Source of the DNA: Halomonas sp. UBA3074
GTDB taxonomy: Bacteria > Pseudomonadota > Gammaproteobacteria > Pseudomonadales > Halomonadaceae
NCBI RefSeq assembly: GCF_002366715.1
Contig: NZ_DFBS01000027.1
Location: 1-55,807, forward strand
DNA: 55,807 bases
Direction: 5' to 3'
Made by a program: the position numbers and the translations under genes. The notes beneath the pieces were generated by a model. It made no database searches. It had not been told where the DNA came from and saw nothing but the letters and a program-made list of their open reading frames with translations. Shown here piece by piece: positions 42,319-50,110 of the stretch (its first letter is position 1; each line of letters starts with the position of its first letter).

Positions 42319-42611
42319 CAGCGAATGTACTCCAATCGCATTGGTCTAGGTGCGTATTTGCCAAGCAGCGGGTCTAACTTGAGCCCCATCCGCCACAAGA
42401 CATGCTGCACTTGTCCCCGCTTCTGGCCGGCACGCATCTTCTTAGCCATCATCATGAGAAAGATCCCCGCAAATAGGCCTGGGATAAAAAACCGCATGAT
42501 GATGCCCACGCCGATCACCATGATGGCGACAACCACCTCGGTCATCTCCCAGGCGAAGATGGGGATAGGGGCATCAACATCCTGCGGTATCCGATAGGAC
42601 TCGTTAGACAT
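42318..42611 (-). CDS. traL: TraL inner-membrane protein
   Basis: A 97-residue VirB3-like protein: YRIPQDVDAPIPIFAWEMTEVVVAIMVIGVGIIMRFFIPGLFAGIFLMMMAKKM, the RiP..lD.P.....W..dE motif and twin hydrophobic segments of TraL. It lies 17 bp after the pilin gene. Confidence 0.93.
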   Translation of the reverse strand: MSNESYRIPQDVDAPIPIFAWEMTEVVVAIMVIGVGIIMRFFIPGLFAGIFLMMMAKKMRAGQKRGQVQHVLWRMGLKLDPLLGKYAPRPMRLEYIR

Positions 42612-42628
42612 GACCCGCGACTCCTAAC

Positions 42629-42991
42629 TCAGGTGCCTGAGAACCAGCTGAAGATTTCCTTGATCATGAAGGGGCCGACCGCAAAGGCACCGGCGATCCC
42701 TAGACCCAGGAACGCAGGGGCAGCAGATTGACGTCCAAGGCCCACCAGGCAACCGATGATCAGCGCCAGAATGGAAATGCCGATACCGAAGGGCCCATGC
42801 GCCAGCTCTTCAACCTTGTCAGCGAAGTCTTCAAAGTCTTCCTGTGCCCATGCTGGCATCGCCAGGAAAGCGGTAGTAGCAACCAACAGTGAGCGCTCTG
42901 CTGCTCGCTTCTTGTTCATGCGGAGGCATTCGACTAGATGAGCGAGCTTGCCCTGCTTGGTTGTGGCCTGGGTATCTACGGAAGTAGTCAT
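42629..42991 (-). CDS. traA: TraA-like pilin precursor
   Basis: A 120-residue precursor with a long basic leader (MNKKRAAERSLLVATTAFLAMPAWAQ) ending AWA-Q, then a mature part of ~70 residues with two helices (GPFGIGISILALIIGCLVGLG and PAFLGLGIAGAFAVGPFMIKEIF). This is the F-pilin layout; position upstream of traLEKB fits. Overlaps the transglycosylase gene by four bases. Confidence 0.82.
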   Translation of the reverse strand: MTTSVDTQATTKQGKLAHLVECLRMNKKRAAERSLLVATTAFLAMPAWAQEDFEDFADKVEELAHGPFGIGISILALIIGCLVGLGRQSAAPAFLGLGIAGAFAVGPFMIKEIFSWFSGT

Positions 42992-43401
42992 TGGTACTGA
43001 TCTCCTAATGTCGCGAGGACTTCGTTTGCGTATTGCTGGCCTGCCGGACTATTCGGCGACCCAGCGTTGTAAGCGGCCAATGCCGCCTCCCACTCGCCGT
43101 AGCGCGTGATGTTGTCGTAGAGAATCCACGTCCCTACAGCGAAATTCGTACACTCATTTTCCAACAACTCACGCTCGGTAATTCCCCATTGCTGGAGGTA
43201 ATTCCGGTTGGTTTCCTGGTCGAGCCACCATGTATTGACTTGCATAGCGCCTAGGTCGTAAGTGCCATTCTTGTTCGGACCTATGCGACCCACTAATTGC
43301 CCTCGGCTGCCGCTCTCTTGAAGACGCACTGCCGCGACAATCTCGATGGGTACTTGGTAGTAATCAGCGATTTCAGGGACACAATCAGGTAGGGCAATCA
43401 T
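42988..43401 (-). CDS. Lytic transglycosylase (conjugation-linked)
   Basis: A 137-residue SLT-domain protein: YYQVPIEIVAAVRLQESGSRGQLVGRIGPNKNGTYDLGAMQVNTWW (catalytic Glu in QESG) and ITRYGEWEAALAAYNAGSPNSP. Start ATG 43401 has AGGAGG 6 bp upstream; a longer frame overlaps the previous gene. No export signal is visible, so export may follow the channel itself. It opens peptidoglycan for the mating channel. Confidence 0.88.
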   Translation of the reverse strand: MIALPDCVPEIADYYQVPIEIVAAVRLQESGSRGQLVGRIGPNKNGTYDLGAMQVNTWWLDQETNRNYLQQWGITERELLENECTNFAVGTWILYDNITRYGEWEAALAAYNAGSPNSPAGQQYANEVLATLGDQYQ

Positions 43402-43411
43402 TGACCACCTC

Positions 43412-44191
43412 CTAGCGCTGTTCTTCAGCCACTGCCGCGGATTCCCCAGCGCCAGCTTCGTCGTTGGTTTCTTCTGGGGTGTTCTGCGCTTCAGGCTTGG
43501 CCACATCAAACGGCGTCATCATCCGCTCAGCGACCATGGCAGTGGGGCTGACACGATCCATCACCAGCCCGACCTCCAGACTTTCCTCGAAGCCGCCTTC
43601 TGCTCCTGGTTTGGGGATCTTTCGCAATAGGCCGGTAACTCGTCCCTCAACATGAAGGGCGGTGCCGGCCTCGTACTCGACAAGTCGATCGACAACGCGC
43701 CCAAAAGCAGCCATGGACACCACGCCGGTATGCTGAAAGGAGCGCCCCAGGTCCGGTCGGTCAGGGCCGATCTGCAGGTACGCTGTGGAGGGTGGTCCCT
43801 CCTTCTCGGGAGTTTTCACCCCCCTCAGCAAGCCAATCGCAATGAAACGATTGAAAAGATGTTTTTCGATGTTGCCCTCGATCATCGGGGCAGCCGGCTG
43901 GATGTTGTTGGCCACCAACTCGGCACTCAGGTGCTGCTCACCCGTGTGGTGTGCACGGCGCACAATGCCGCCAACATGGCCGAAAATTTCAATGTAAGAA
44001 TCAACATCCAGCTTGGCTGCGCGATCAGATAGATGATTCGGAATTCGGACAATGATCTGATTTACAGATTGGATTAGGGCTTCTGTGCTTCGCTTGTTCT
44101 TACCAACCTTGAGCACCATCAGGCCAGAACGACCGCGCTCCTTTGGCGTCTCTTTTCGTAGAATCTGGGCGTGGGCGATAAAGACGTTCAT
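43412..44191 (-). CDS. OB-fold/SSB-like protein in the tra operon
   Basis: A 259-residue protein: MNVFIAHAQILRKETPKERGRSGLMVLKVGKNKRSTEALIQSVNQIIVRIPNHLSDRAAKLDVDSYIEIFGHVGGIVRR, then a second segment TGVVSMAAFGRVVDRLVEYEAGTALHVEGRVTGLLRKIP. Two OB-like halves (a value-over-ring-size pattern with IxGHV and VEGRVTG strands) suggest an SSB-like DNA-binding protein, with an acidic tail. It overlaps the OmpA-like gene by four bases. The assignment is tentative. Confidence 0.55.
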   Translation of the reverse strand: MNVFIAHAQILRKETPKERGRSGLMVLKVGKNKRSTEALIQSVNQIIVRIPNHLSDRAAKLDVDSYIEIFGHVGGIVRRAHHTGEQHLSAELVANNIQPAAPMIEGNIEKHLFNRFIAIGLLRGVKTPEKEGPPSTAYLQIGPDRPDLGRSFQHTGVVSMAAFGRVVDRLVEYEAGTALHVEGRVTGLLRKIPKPGAEGGFEESLEVGLVMDRVSPTAMVAERMMTPFDVAKPEAQNTPEETNDEAGAGESAAVAEEQR

Positions 44192-44835
44192 TGGTCTGCC
44201 TCCAGGTAAAAAATCTCGGCGCGACGGTTTGCCGCCCGCGCTTCATCAGTCGTGCCGTCAACCAACTTGGGATAGATGCCATGCCCTTCCGTCAGGAACC
44301 GGGCCTTTGGCCAAGCCAAATGGAGCTGTCCCGCGATCGCATCAGCGCGGCGCTGTGAGAGTGAAATGTTGTAGGACTCAGGGCCGATATGGTCGGTGTA
44401 CCCAACAATGAGCACACGGCCAGCCAGGTCTTCTCCTTCCAGGAAGGAAGCCATTTCACGCTGAGAGGTAGGCGTCAGCGTTGTTGAGTCGAACTCGAAA
44501 TGGAAGCGCGCCAGAGGCACAGACTCCATGGCGTCCTTGTAGTCATCCGGCATTGAGGCATGGCGCTGCTGCCAATAGGCCTCGTCGTAAACGGTGCCGC
44601 CGTAAGCGTAGCGATCAAGCCCCTGGCCAGCCCCGTAGTACCAGTTGGTGGTACGGGTCGCGTTGACCCCTTGAAGCGTATAGGCAGGGATCACCACATG
44701 CCGACTGGTCATCGTGTTATACGAATCAGGTAGCGTTGACGTGCGTGCGTGCTCCAGAGCCGGAGGATGTGCTGCACAGCCAGCAAGAACAGCTGTCAGC
44801 GAGACAGCAAGCACAGGGTTTCGCAGTGTCATCAA
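44188..44835 (-). CDS. OmpA-like peptidoglycan-binding lipoprotein
   Basis: A 215-residue lipoprotein (lipobox SLTAVLAGCAAH). The C-terminal OmpA domain has FHFEFDSTTLTPTSQREMASFLE, GYTDHIGPESYNISLSQRRADAI and NRRAEIFYL. It would tether the transfer apparatus to the cell wall. The linker includes an aromatic-rich stretch (NWYYGAGQGLDRYAYGGTVYDEAYWQQRH). Confidence 0.9.
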   Translation of the reverse strand: MMTLRNPVLAVSLTAVLAGCAAHPPALEHARTSTLPDSYNTMTSRHVVIPAYTLQGVNATRTTNWYYGAGQGLDRYAYGGTVYDEAYWQQRHASMPDDYKDAMESVPLARFHFEFDSTTLTPTSQREMASFLEGEDLAGRVLIVGYTDHIGPESYNISLSQRRADAIAGQLHLAWPKARFLTEGHGIYPKLVDGTTDEARAANRRAEIFYLEADQ

Positions 44836-45440
44836 AGGTTCTCCAGGTACTTGATTACCGCCTCGGCCCTCTCGGCAACGTCTCCCGACAGGCTCAATAG
44901 CTTCACTTCAGAACGAGACACAGCGACAAAGGCAGGGTACTCACGAAGACCTGCCCGACCAGCAAGCCTCGCTGCTCGCTCAATCGCCTCGACAGAGCTG
45001 GGATCGCTGATATGGTCGTCCGCAAACTCGTTCCACCGAACTTGGGGAACATGCAATTGGAGGTGCGCCAGCACATCGTCATAGTCCTTGAGGGGAACCC
45101 CGGTTTCGCCAGCCGTGAGAAAGGCTTTCCGAACGTCATTGGCAACCCCTGGAATAGAGCGAGATGCGTAAAAGGCGCGTTCACGCCATGCGCGTTCAAG
45201 GCCGGTATGGGAAGGCAGGGGAGCGTAGCGGTACTCCAGGCCCGCCGCTTCGACGGCTGCCTGAATAGAAGAGTGGTGTTTGTCCATGGCCTGGCAGTGC
45301 GGGCAATCGAAGCTGGCAAACTCAACCAGCGCCAGAGGCTGATCATTTCCGGCATGAGCGCCAGCAGCGAGCCCCAAGGTGGCCACGGTGACACCGAGAA
45401 TTCTACGGATGGGGTGTAGCAGGCGGGTAGGGGAAATCAT
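44832..45440 (-). CDS. Exported thioredoxin-fold (DsbA/TrbB-like) protein
   Basis: A 202-residue protein with a signal peptide (ILGVTVATLGLAAGAHAGND), active site FASFDCPHCQAM and cis-proline REYPAFVAVS. DsbA-like in length and CPHC motif. It sits in a run of four-base overlaps with its neighbours, so it is part of the tra operon. It likely forms disulfides in transfer proteins. Confidence 0.87.
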   Translation of the reverse strand: MISPTRLLHPIRRILGVTVATLGLAAGAHAGNDQPLALVEFASFDCPHCQAMDKHHSSIQAAVEAAGLEYRYAPLPSHTGLERAWRERAFYASRSIPGVANDVRKAFLTAGETGVPLKDYDDVLAHLQLHVPQVRWNEFADDHISDPSSVEAIERAARLAGRAGLREYPAFVAVSRSEVKLLSLSGDVAERAEAVIKYLENL

Positions 45441-45745
45441 TGGTCGCTCTCCCCCGACTGATCACTAGATTCGTTACCTTGGTGGCTTTCGATCCAGGCG
45501 TCTTCGTGCAGCAAGCGCCACACGGTAAAGCGACAAGCATAGTCAGCTGATTCAAACGCCTCATGCACCGATTCCTGTTGCTTAGGAAAGGTTAGCTGCG
45601 TCAGTGAAGTTGCCACATTGCCAAACCAAAGAACGGGCTGACAGGTTCGCTCAATTCGAGCTTCTGAATCGGTCGCCAGGACAATCCATGCGACCCAAAC
45701 TAATATGGCCACGCCAATAAGCGTGCTGCCTCGCATCGCCATCAT
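45437..45745 (-). CDS. Membrane protein opening the tra operon, leader-controlled
   Basis: A 102-residue protein with one N-terminal helix (GSTLIGVAILVWVAWIVLATD), then ARIERTCQPVLWFGNVATSLTQLTFPKQQESVHEAFESADYACRFTVW and an acidic tail. Two cysteines may form a disulfide. The start at 45745 follows GGGAGG and leader copy h; the ORF extending to 45880 would translate the leader and is rejected. It would be the first gene of the long tra transcript. Family not recognised. Confidence 0.6.
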   Translation of the reverse strand: MMAMRGSTLIGVAILVWVAWIVLATDSEARIERTCQPVLWFGNVATSLTQLTFPKQQESVHEAFESADYACRFTVWRLLHEDAWIESHQGNESSDQSGESDQ

Positions 45746-45822
45746 CTCAATTCCGCCTCCCAGCGGTGCTCTCTCATAGGTGCCCTTAATGGGCCTCGCA
45801 GGTAGATAGGGCAGCCACTGAC
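45746..45822 (-). promoter_or_regulatory. Shared leader element, copy h (diverged)
   Basis: GTCAGT, GCCCTATC, TACCTGCGAGGCCC, loop ATTAA, GGGCACCTATGAGAGAG. The core and the GCCC/GGGC stem are kept, but the outer strand no longer pairs well with the ribosome-binding site (GGGAGG), which is farther downstream. It would control the tra operon. Confidence 0.58.
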
Positions 45823-45917
45823 ACTTAACCGGGGGAAGTAGAGATTTTTTTGCGCGAGTCGCTTTGCTGTCGCATGCCAAGGCTTAGAGGGAGATGAAAA
45901 CGACTATCGAGGGAGGC

Positions 45918-46136
45918 TTAGAACAGGGAGAGCTGGGTTTCTTTAGATCGAGGAGAGGGGGAGGCGCCGCTTTGCTCATTGTCGGCTTTTAAATACTCTC
46001 CAGAGGCATCATCAACACCAGCGAGCCACGCCATATCCTCAGGCGACCAAGGACGATAAGGAGAGGGCTGATAGTTGCCCAGCGTTTTGTGTATTTCATG
46101 AGACAGGAGGTAAGCCTCGTAGCACCCTTGATCCAT
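45918..46136 (-). CDS. Hypothetical 72-residue protein
   Basis: MDQGCYEAYLLSHEIHKTLGNYQPSPYRPWSPEDMAWLAGVDD and an acidic, serine-rich tail ending in QLSLF, a hydrophobic tip resembling a beta-clamp binding motif (QLxLF). That match is notable but not proof. It stands alone before the methyltransferase gene. Confidence 0.5.
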   Translation of the reverse strand: MDQGCYEAYLLSHEIHKTLGNYQPSPYRPWSPEDMAWLAGVDDASGEYLKADNEQSGASPSPRSKETQLSLF

Positions 46137-46220
46137 TACCTTTCCGTTAGGATGTGTTTTCGGAATGCTAACCCAAATGCTAAAGCTGGCGCGATCGCAT
46201 CGACCGCGCTAGCTTACTTC

Positions 46221-47879
46221 TTACTGGGCGGGCTTATCAGCCACCAGGATAGTCACGTTTACGCCAGTCCCAGCGAACTCACCCTGATAGCTAGCAGTCC
46301 ATTCCACCTCCCAGCCCGGCAGTAGATCCTTGTCGAGCATGCTGCCGGGGAGGATAGCCACAAGGCGCCCGCCAGGAGCTAGACAACTCGCTGCGGCTTC
46401 AAGATGATGCAGGGCTCGACCTTTGCTGTACGGAGGGTTCATGACTATTTTGGTGTAGCTTCTGGCCGTATTTGCCCACTCCAGAAAGTCGGCTTGATGG
46501 CAGCGAAACCCCTTCGCCGCTAGCACCTTGCAATGCAGCGGTGCCAGCTCGACACAGGTAGTCCGATCTTTGGGAAGCATATCAGCAATATGGCCCTGGC
46601 CAGCACTTGGCTCCAGCACCGTATCCTGGTCGTTGATCTCGGCCAATTCTACGACCTCATACGCCAAGCGCTCCGGGGTAGGGTAATACTGGTGGCTCTT
46701 ATGGTCAGGGATGCAACCACTGGCAACAATCTCATCCAAAATCGGCTTGGTGTGGTAGTCGAACTCGAACCACGACACTGCGCCGTTATCACTGAATACC
46801 TTAACCCCACCGATGGCCTTGAGCACCTGCTCAGCCTCAGCCAACGCTACCTTATCCTTCACTCCATAATCGAACTCAATCGCCCAAGGGTTTTCTGTCT
46901 TCGGCGACCGTGTTTCGAGATGTCGAAGGTGGCTAGGGCAGCGGGTAGGGACGCTGCGCATGGAACCGAGTAAATTGATGACCGCAAATTGAAGTGGGCG
47001 ATCCATTAGCACAAAGTCTTTAGGCTTGCGCTTAGGCGGGGTGCGGAACTGGGAAGGAATTGCTGTCGGGTGCAAATGCGCCAGCACTTGGTTTAGGCGA
47101 AAAGCGATTTCGGGGTGTACCTCAAGATGCGCCGTGCCTTTTTTAAAGACCTTCAGGTACAGAGCGCCACCATCAACCATAAACCGCTTGCCTGGGGTGC
47201 GCCGTGCAATATCAATCAATCGGCTAGAGGCCTGCCAGTTTGGTTCATCCCGGCCCATAAATTTAGCAATGACTGAGCGAAGGTCATTGATATGGCCTGC
47301 CTGGTCATGATTCACCGTCTCATAGGAAGTGACGACATAATTGAGGATCATCCGTTTGTAGAAACCTTCAGGCCGATTGGTAACATGCTCACGGCTTAGG
47401 GCACGGAATATACCGTCGACACGCTCAGCTAGGAAGGTGCCGCGCATCATTAGCAGCTCGGTCAGGGTTGCCCTTACGGTTTCCTCAGTGAAGTCAGGGG
47501 TTTTCATCTCGTTAATCTGCTCCCACCACTCGCTACGGCGAGTCTGAGGCATGAAGTCGAGAACATCGGTCATCTTCAAGGCCCGGACCCAATATTCAGC
47601 GTTCAGCGCTGCGATCGCGCCTTCTTCAATAAAAATATTCTCTGCGGACAGTGATGAGTAACGTGTGTTGTCGTGCTTGCGATTGCCCTGGATGAAGTAG
47701 TTGATGACACCTTTACGATCACCATCAAACAGTGCCGCCACTTCTTCCACACGCCTACGCATTGCGTTGTAGCGCCCCATCAGCCCATCGACCATATCTG
47801 TCGAGGCCGGGGCGAAGAACTCGCCCATATCTCCAAGATATTCTGTGCTGTCATGGCTATCAATGGCTTCGTGAATCAT
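46221..47879 (-). CDS. DUF4942-linked adenine-type DNA methyltransferase
   Basis: A 552-residue protein. The N-terminal ~210 residues (VEEVAALFDGDRKGVINYFIQGNRKHD, KMTDVLDFMPQTRRSEWWEQI) match DUF4942. The C-terminal domain has the SAM motif TVLEPSAGQGHIADML and the catalytic IVMNPPYSKGRALHHL (NPPY). This type is common on conjugative plasmids and would modify the plasmid against host restriction. It diverges from the KorA-like gene across a dyad operator. Confidence 0.9.
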   Translation of the reverse strand: MIHEAIDSHDSTEYLGDMGEFFAPASTDMVDGLMGRYNAMRRRVEEVAALFDGDRKGVINYFIQGNRKHDNTRYSSLSAENIFIEEGAIAALNAEYWVRALKMTDVLDFMPQTRRSEWWEQINEMKTPDFTEETVRATLTELLMMRGTFLAERVDGIFRALSREHVTNRPEGFYKRMILNYVVTSYETVNHDQAGHINDLRSVIAKFMGRDEPNWQASSRLIDIARRTPGKRFMVDGGALYLKVFKKGTAHLEVHPEIAFRLNQVLAHLHPTAIPSQFRTPPKRKPKDFVLMDRPLQFAVINLLGSMRSVPTRCPSHLRHLETRSPKTENPWAIEFDYGVKDKVALAEAEQVLKAIGGVKVFSDNGAVSWFEFDYHTKPILDEIVASGCIPDHKSHQYYPTPERLAYEVVELAEINDQDTVLEPSAGQGHIADMLPKDRTTCVELAPLHCKVLAAKGFRCHQADFLEWANTARSYTKIVMNPPYSKGRALHHLEAAASCLAPGGRLVAILPGSMLDKDLLPGWEVEWTASYQGEFAGTGVNVTILVADKPAQ

Positions 47880-47974
47880 GGTGCCGTTCCCTATTTAGTG
47901 ATCTATTACAAGCGAGTTTCCGAGGTGCCTGGCTTCCTGCGTAGGTGACGCCGACCGGCTGCCTTCGTTATGAT

Positions 47975-48005
47975 GTAAACACTTTAATGCAGCATTACTG
48001 TTTAC
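47975..48005. promoter_or_regulatory. Dyad operator between divergent methyltransferase and KorA-like genes
   Basis: GTAAACACTTTAATGC and GCATTACTGTTTAC form an imperfect inverted repeat of about 31 bp. It lies in the 169-bp region between divergent starts at 47879 and 48049, so it could control both, probably bound by the KorA/TrfB-like protein. Confidence 0.6.
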
Positions 48006-48048
48006 GGCAAGTAAAAATGTGTTCAATGCACACTTTTTAGGGGATACC

Positions 48049-48366
48049 ATGTCCACAGATGACATCAGCACTCAACAGCTATACGCGGCACTGGCAAGGC
48101 TTAGAATGAAGGGTCGTGCATGTGATGCAGCTTCAGATGTGATTATGAAGGTGTGCGATACATACGCTAAAGCAGCCAATATGCATGGCGTGTCCAGAGC
48201 TGCTGTTTCTCAGGCAGCAAAGCGAATACAGGCGGAAGTAGATCGGGTGTTCGTGGCAGTCGAGGTGAGATTGCCCAAGGACAAGCTGCTGGCGCTGGAT
48301 GAATGGCTAGCGAGCCAAGGAGGGGCAAGACTAACCAGCAGCGACGCTGAGAAAGGAGAACCGTAG
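48049..48366 (+). CDS. KorA/TrfB-like transcriptional repressor
   Basis: A 105-residue protein. Residues ~45-70 contain a helix-turn-helix (TYAKAANMHGVSRAAVSQAAKRIQAEVDR) like the TrfB/KorA family (ALGLTKGAVSQAVNRVW). ATG 48049 follows AGGGGAT; the longer frame from 48019 is rejected. TrfB proteins are global repressors of plasmid operons, often acting jointly with a KorB/ParB-type protein. Confidence 0.82.
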   Translation: MSTDDISTQQLYAALARLRMKGRACDAASDVIMKVCDTYAKAANMHGVSRAAVSQAAKRIQAEVDRVFVAVEVRLPKDKLLALDEWLASQGGARLTSSDAEKGEP

Positions 48367-48396
48367 TAGGTTAAGGCGGGGAATATTGACAGGGGA

Positions 48397-48420
48397 AGCG
48401 GGCTGGCAAGCCAACCCGCT
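48397..48420. terminator. Hairpin between convergent genes
   Basis: AGCGGG-CT-GGC, loop AA, GCC-AA-CCCGCT. No T run, so a factor-independent terminator is uncertain. Confidence 0.4.
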
Positions 48421-48461
48421 GCATCACATCCTGGATGAAGGGGCTATATAGGCCCAGCAAG

Positions 48462-48830
48462 TCACAAAGAGGGGCGGCGCTCGCCTGCTTCGGGCGGTGC
48501 ATACTGGCTAAGGGTAGCCTCCAACAGCTCGGGTATCTCAAGGCAAGAACGAAGCTCGCATTGAGCATGGATCAGTAGCGCCAACTTGGGTGTCCACTCA
48601 GGAAGCCCGAGATGGCCGACATACTCCTCAGCGACAGGGCCAGCCAGAAACTCAGCCGCAGAGAACTGGTGCTTGAGGTTGTTGCTCTTTAGGTCATCAA
48701 TTGCTTTCAAAAATACTTGCGTGAGTAACTGACGGTGGGGCAGCAGCTCCTGCGACTGATGGCAATCGGTCGACACAATGCTCTGGCCTGGGATAAGCAC
48801 ATCAGCAAGTGCGGAAATTTGTGAGTCCAT
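48462..48830 (-). CDS. Hypothetical 122-residue protein
   Basis: MDSQISALADVLIPGQSIVSTDCHQSQELLPHRQLLTQVFLKAIDDLKSNNLKHQFSAAEFLAG with a helical C-terminus. Soluble, no family recognised. It ends a run of minus-strand genes from 49851 (DNA-binding or membrane-associated), with short gaps, suggesting one operon. Confidence 0.55.
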   Translation of the reverse strand: MDSQISALADVLIPGQSIVSTDCHQSQELLPHRQLLTQVFLKAIDDLKSNNLKHQFSAAEFLAGPVAEEYVGHLGLPEWTPKLALLIHAQCELRSCLEIPELLEATLSQYAPPEAGERRPSL

Positions 48831-48837
48831 GATCTAA

Positions 48838-49329
48838 CTACTCCTGCCCAGTGCCAGCCGCAAGGCTTTGAAAGTGACTGTTGATTGAAGCCATGACCTT
48901 CAACGGGTTGGCCACGCGATCAAATCGAGCTTCGCTTGTGCCAGTGCCTGCCGCAGACATTTTCACCGTCCCATATCCTAGCAATCGACCCAAGATCGTC
49001 TGGTTCACTTCGGTCGAACGAATGTGATGAATAAATAGGGGTGTAACACGCCTGGCAATAATGCCGTGCCGCTCTATCACGCGATCGGGGCCTATGACGT
49101 ACTCGTGAGCAAGGCGCTGATAGGCGATGTTCAGCAGCCCCCAGGCGGCCAACCCCATCCCTGCCCAGGAAAGGATGTTCGTCAGAGTCTCTGGAGCGTT
49201 TGCCCCAGCGAGGGTAAAGGGGGCATGAGGAGCAAAGTGCAATGCTGCCCCCAAGGGTACAAGCAACCAGTGTCCCAGCAGGGCGCGGTGACTGACTCGG
49301 AAGGTGGTCTTGCTTAACATGGGTTTCAT
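48838..49329 (-). CDS. Membrane PH-like (bPH2/YdbS) domain protein
   Basis: A 163-residue protein with two hydrophobic segments (LLGHWLLVPLGAALHFA and LTNILSWAGMGLAAWGLLNIAY) and a PH-like domain: VIERHGIIARRVTPLFIHHIRSTEVNQTILGRLLGYGTVKMSAAGTGTSEARFDRVANPLKV, the bPH2 pattern. Overlaps the upstream gene by four bases. Role unknown, perhaps membrane stress or anchoring. Confidence 0.75.
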   Translation of the reverse strand: MKPMLSKTTFRVSHRALLGHWLLVPLGAALHFAPHAPFTLAGANAPETLTNILSWAGMGLAAWGLLNIAYQRLAHEYVIGPDRVIERHGIIARRVTPLFIHHIRSTEVNQTILGRLLGYGTVKMSAAGTGTSEARFDRVANPLKVMASINSHFQSLAAGTGQE

Positions 49330-49646
49330 CTCCCGGCTGCTGCCACCTCCGCTTCTTTCAGTCGGTGGCTCAATTGTGATTCTGCCGTTTCAACGTGGAA
49401 AAGCTCGATGCTGTCATCCGGCCAGCGGATCAGGACGAACCCATCTCGAAGCAGGTGGGTTAGAGGGGTAGGGCCAGAGATGACAGGTAACGAAGGGCCT
49501 TCGAGTGTGTGGAGTTCCCACCGACTGGCTGAGCGGTCATGAAAAAGAGCCGCGTTGTCAGCGCCACCTGGCCAATCCAGGTCACAGTCGCGTTCAAGAC
49601 GCCTAACAAGCTGTCTCGCCTGGCGGGAATTACGCGGCCCGCTCAT
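49326..49646 (-). CDS. Hypothetical 106-residue protein
   Basis: MSGPRNSRQARQLVRRLERDCDLDWPGGADNAALFHDRSASRWELHTLEGPSLPVISG, ending LSHRLKEAEVAAAGR. Basic N-terminus, mixed core. Starts inside the upstream gene (17-bp overlap) and overlaps the PH gene. Unknown family. Confidence 0.5.
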   Translation of the reverse strand: MSGPRNSRQARQLVRRLERDCDLDWPGGADNAALFHDRSASRWELHTLEGPSLPVISGPTPLTHLLRDGFVLIRWPDDSIELFHVETAESQLSHRLKEAEVAAAGR

Positions 49647-49851
49647 AGGCAACCTCCAGCCCACACACTTTCTTTACAGCACACTCAATTTCTTGGCGCA
49701 CCCGGTCCATCGTCAGTAACCGCGCCCCCTCCTCATCAATGATCAGCGTCAGTGTTTCGTTGGTTTCGCGCAGGGCCGCCCTATCAACGACAAGTCGTGA
49801 GAGTAGGGAAAGCTCGTCGTGCGCGTTCGCAATAAGAGCACCTGAATCCAT
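49630..49851 (-). CDS. Hypothetical 73-residue protein, first of small operon
   Basis: MDSGALIANAHDELSLLSRLVVDRAALRETNETLTLIIDEEGARLLTMDRVRQEIECAVKKVCGLEVAYERAA. Helical, no family. Upstream 49852-50110 is AT-rich and holds the promoters of this operon and, divergently, of the lipoprotein gene. Confidence 0.5.
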   Translation of the reverse strand: MDSGALIANAHDELSLLSRLVVDRAALRETNETLTLIIDEEGARLLTMDRVRQEIECAVKKVCGLEVAYERAA

Positions 49852-50110
49852 AATACAAACCTTAATTATACTAGACGACATCTTTTAACTATGAATATGT
49901 GACAATTTTTACGGATTCTCCGCCATTACTAATTGCCGTTATTACTGATTTACGGCGCTGCGTTTGCGATGGTTCGGGATTGTGTAGAGAATACTTTGTC
50001 TGGAAATGCTTCGCAGAGTTTTAAATATAAAACGTCGTATGGTATAAATTATATATCTATAAGTAGCTTTGCCTGAAACCATCAAAACAACGGATTAAAA
50101 GGGGATCAAA

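Noticed and set aside
7583..45822. CRISPR-like repeats
   Set aside because: The repeated leader copies are kilobases apart, each precedes a start codon, and there are no spacers in arrays.
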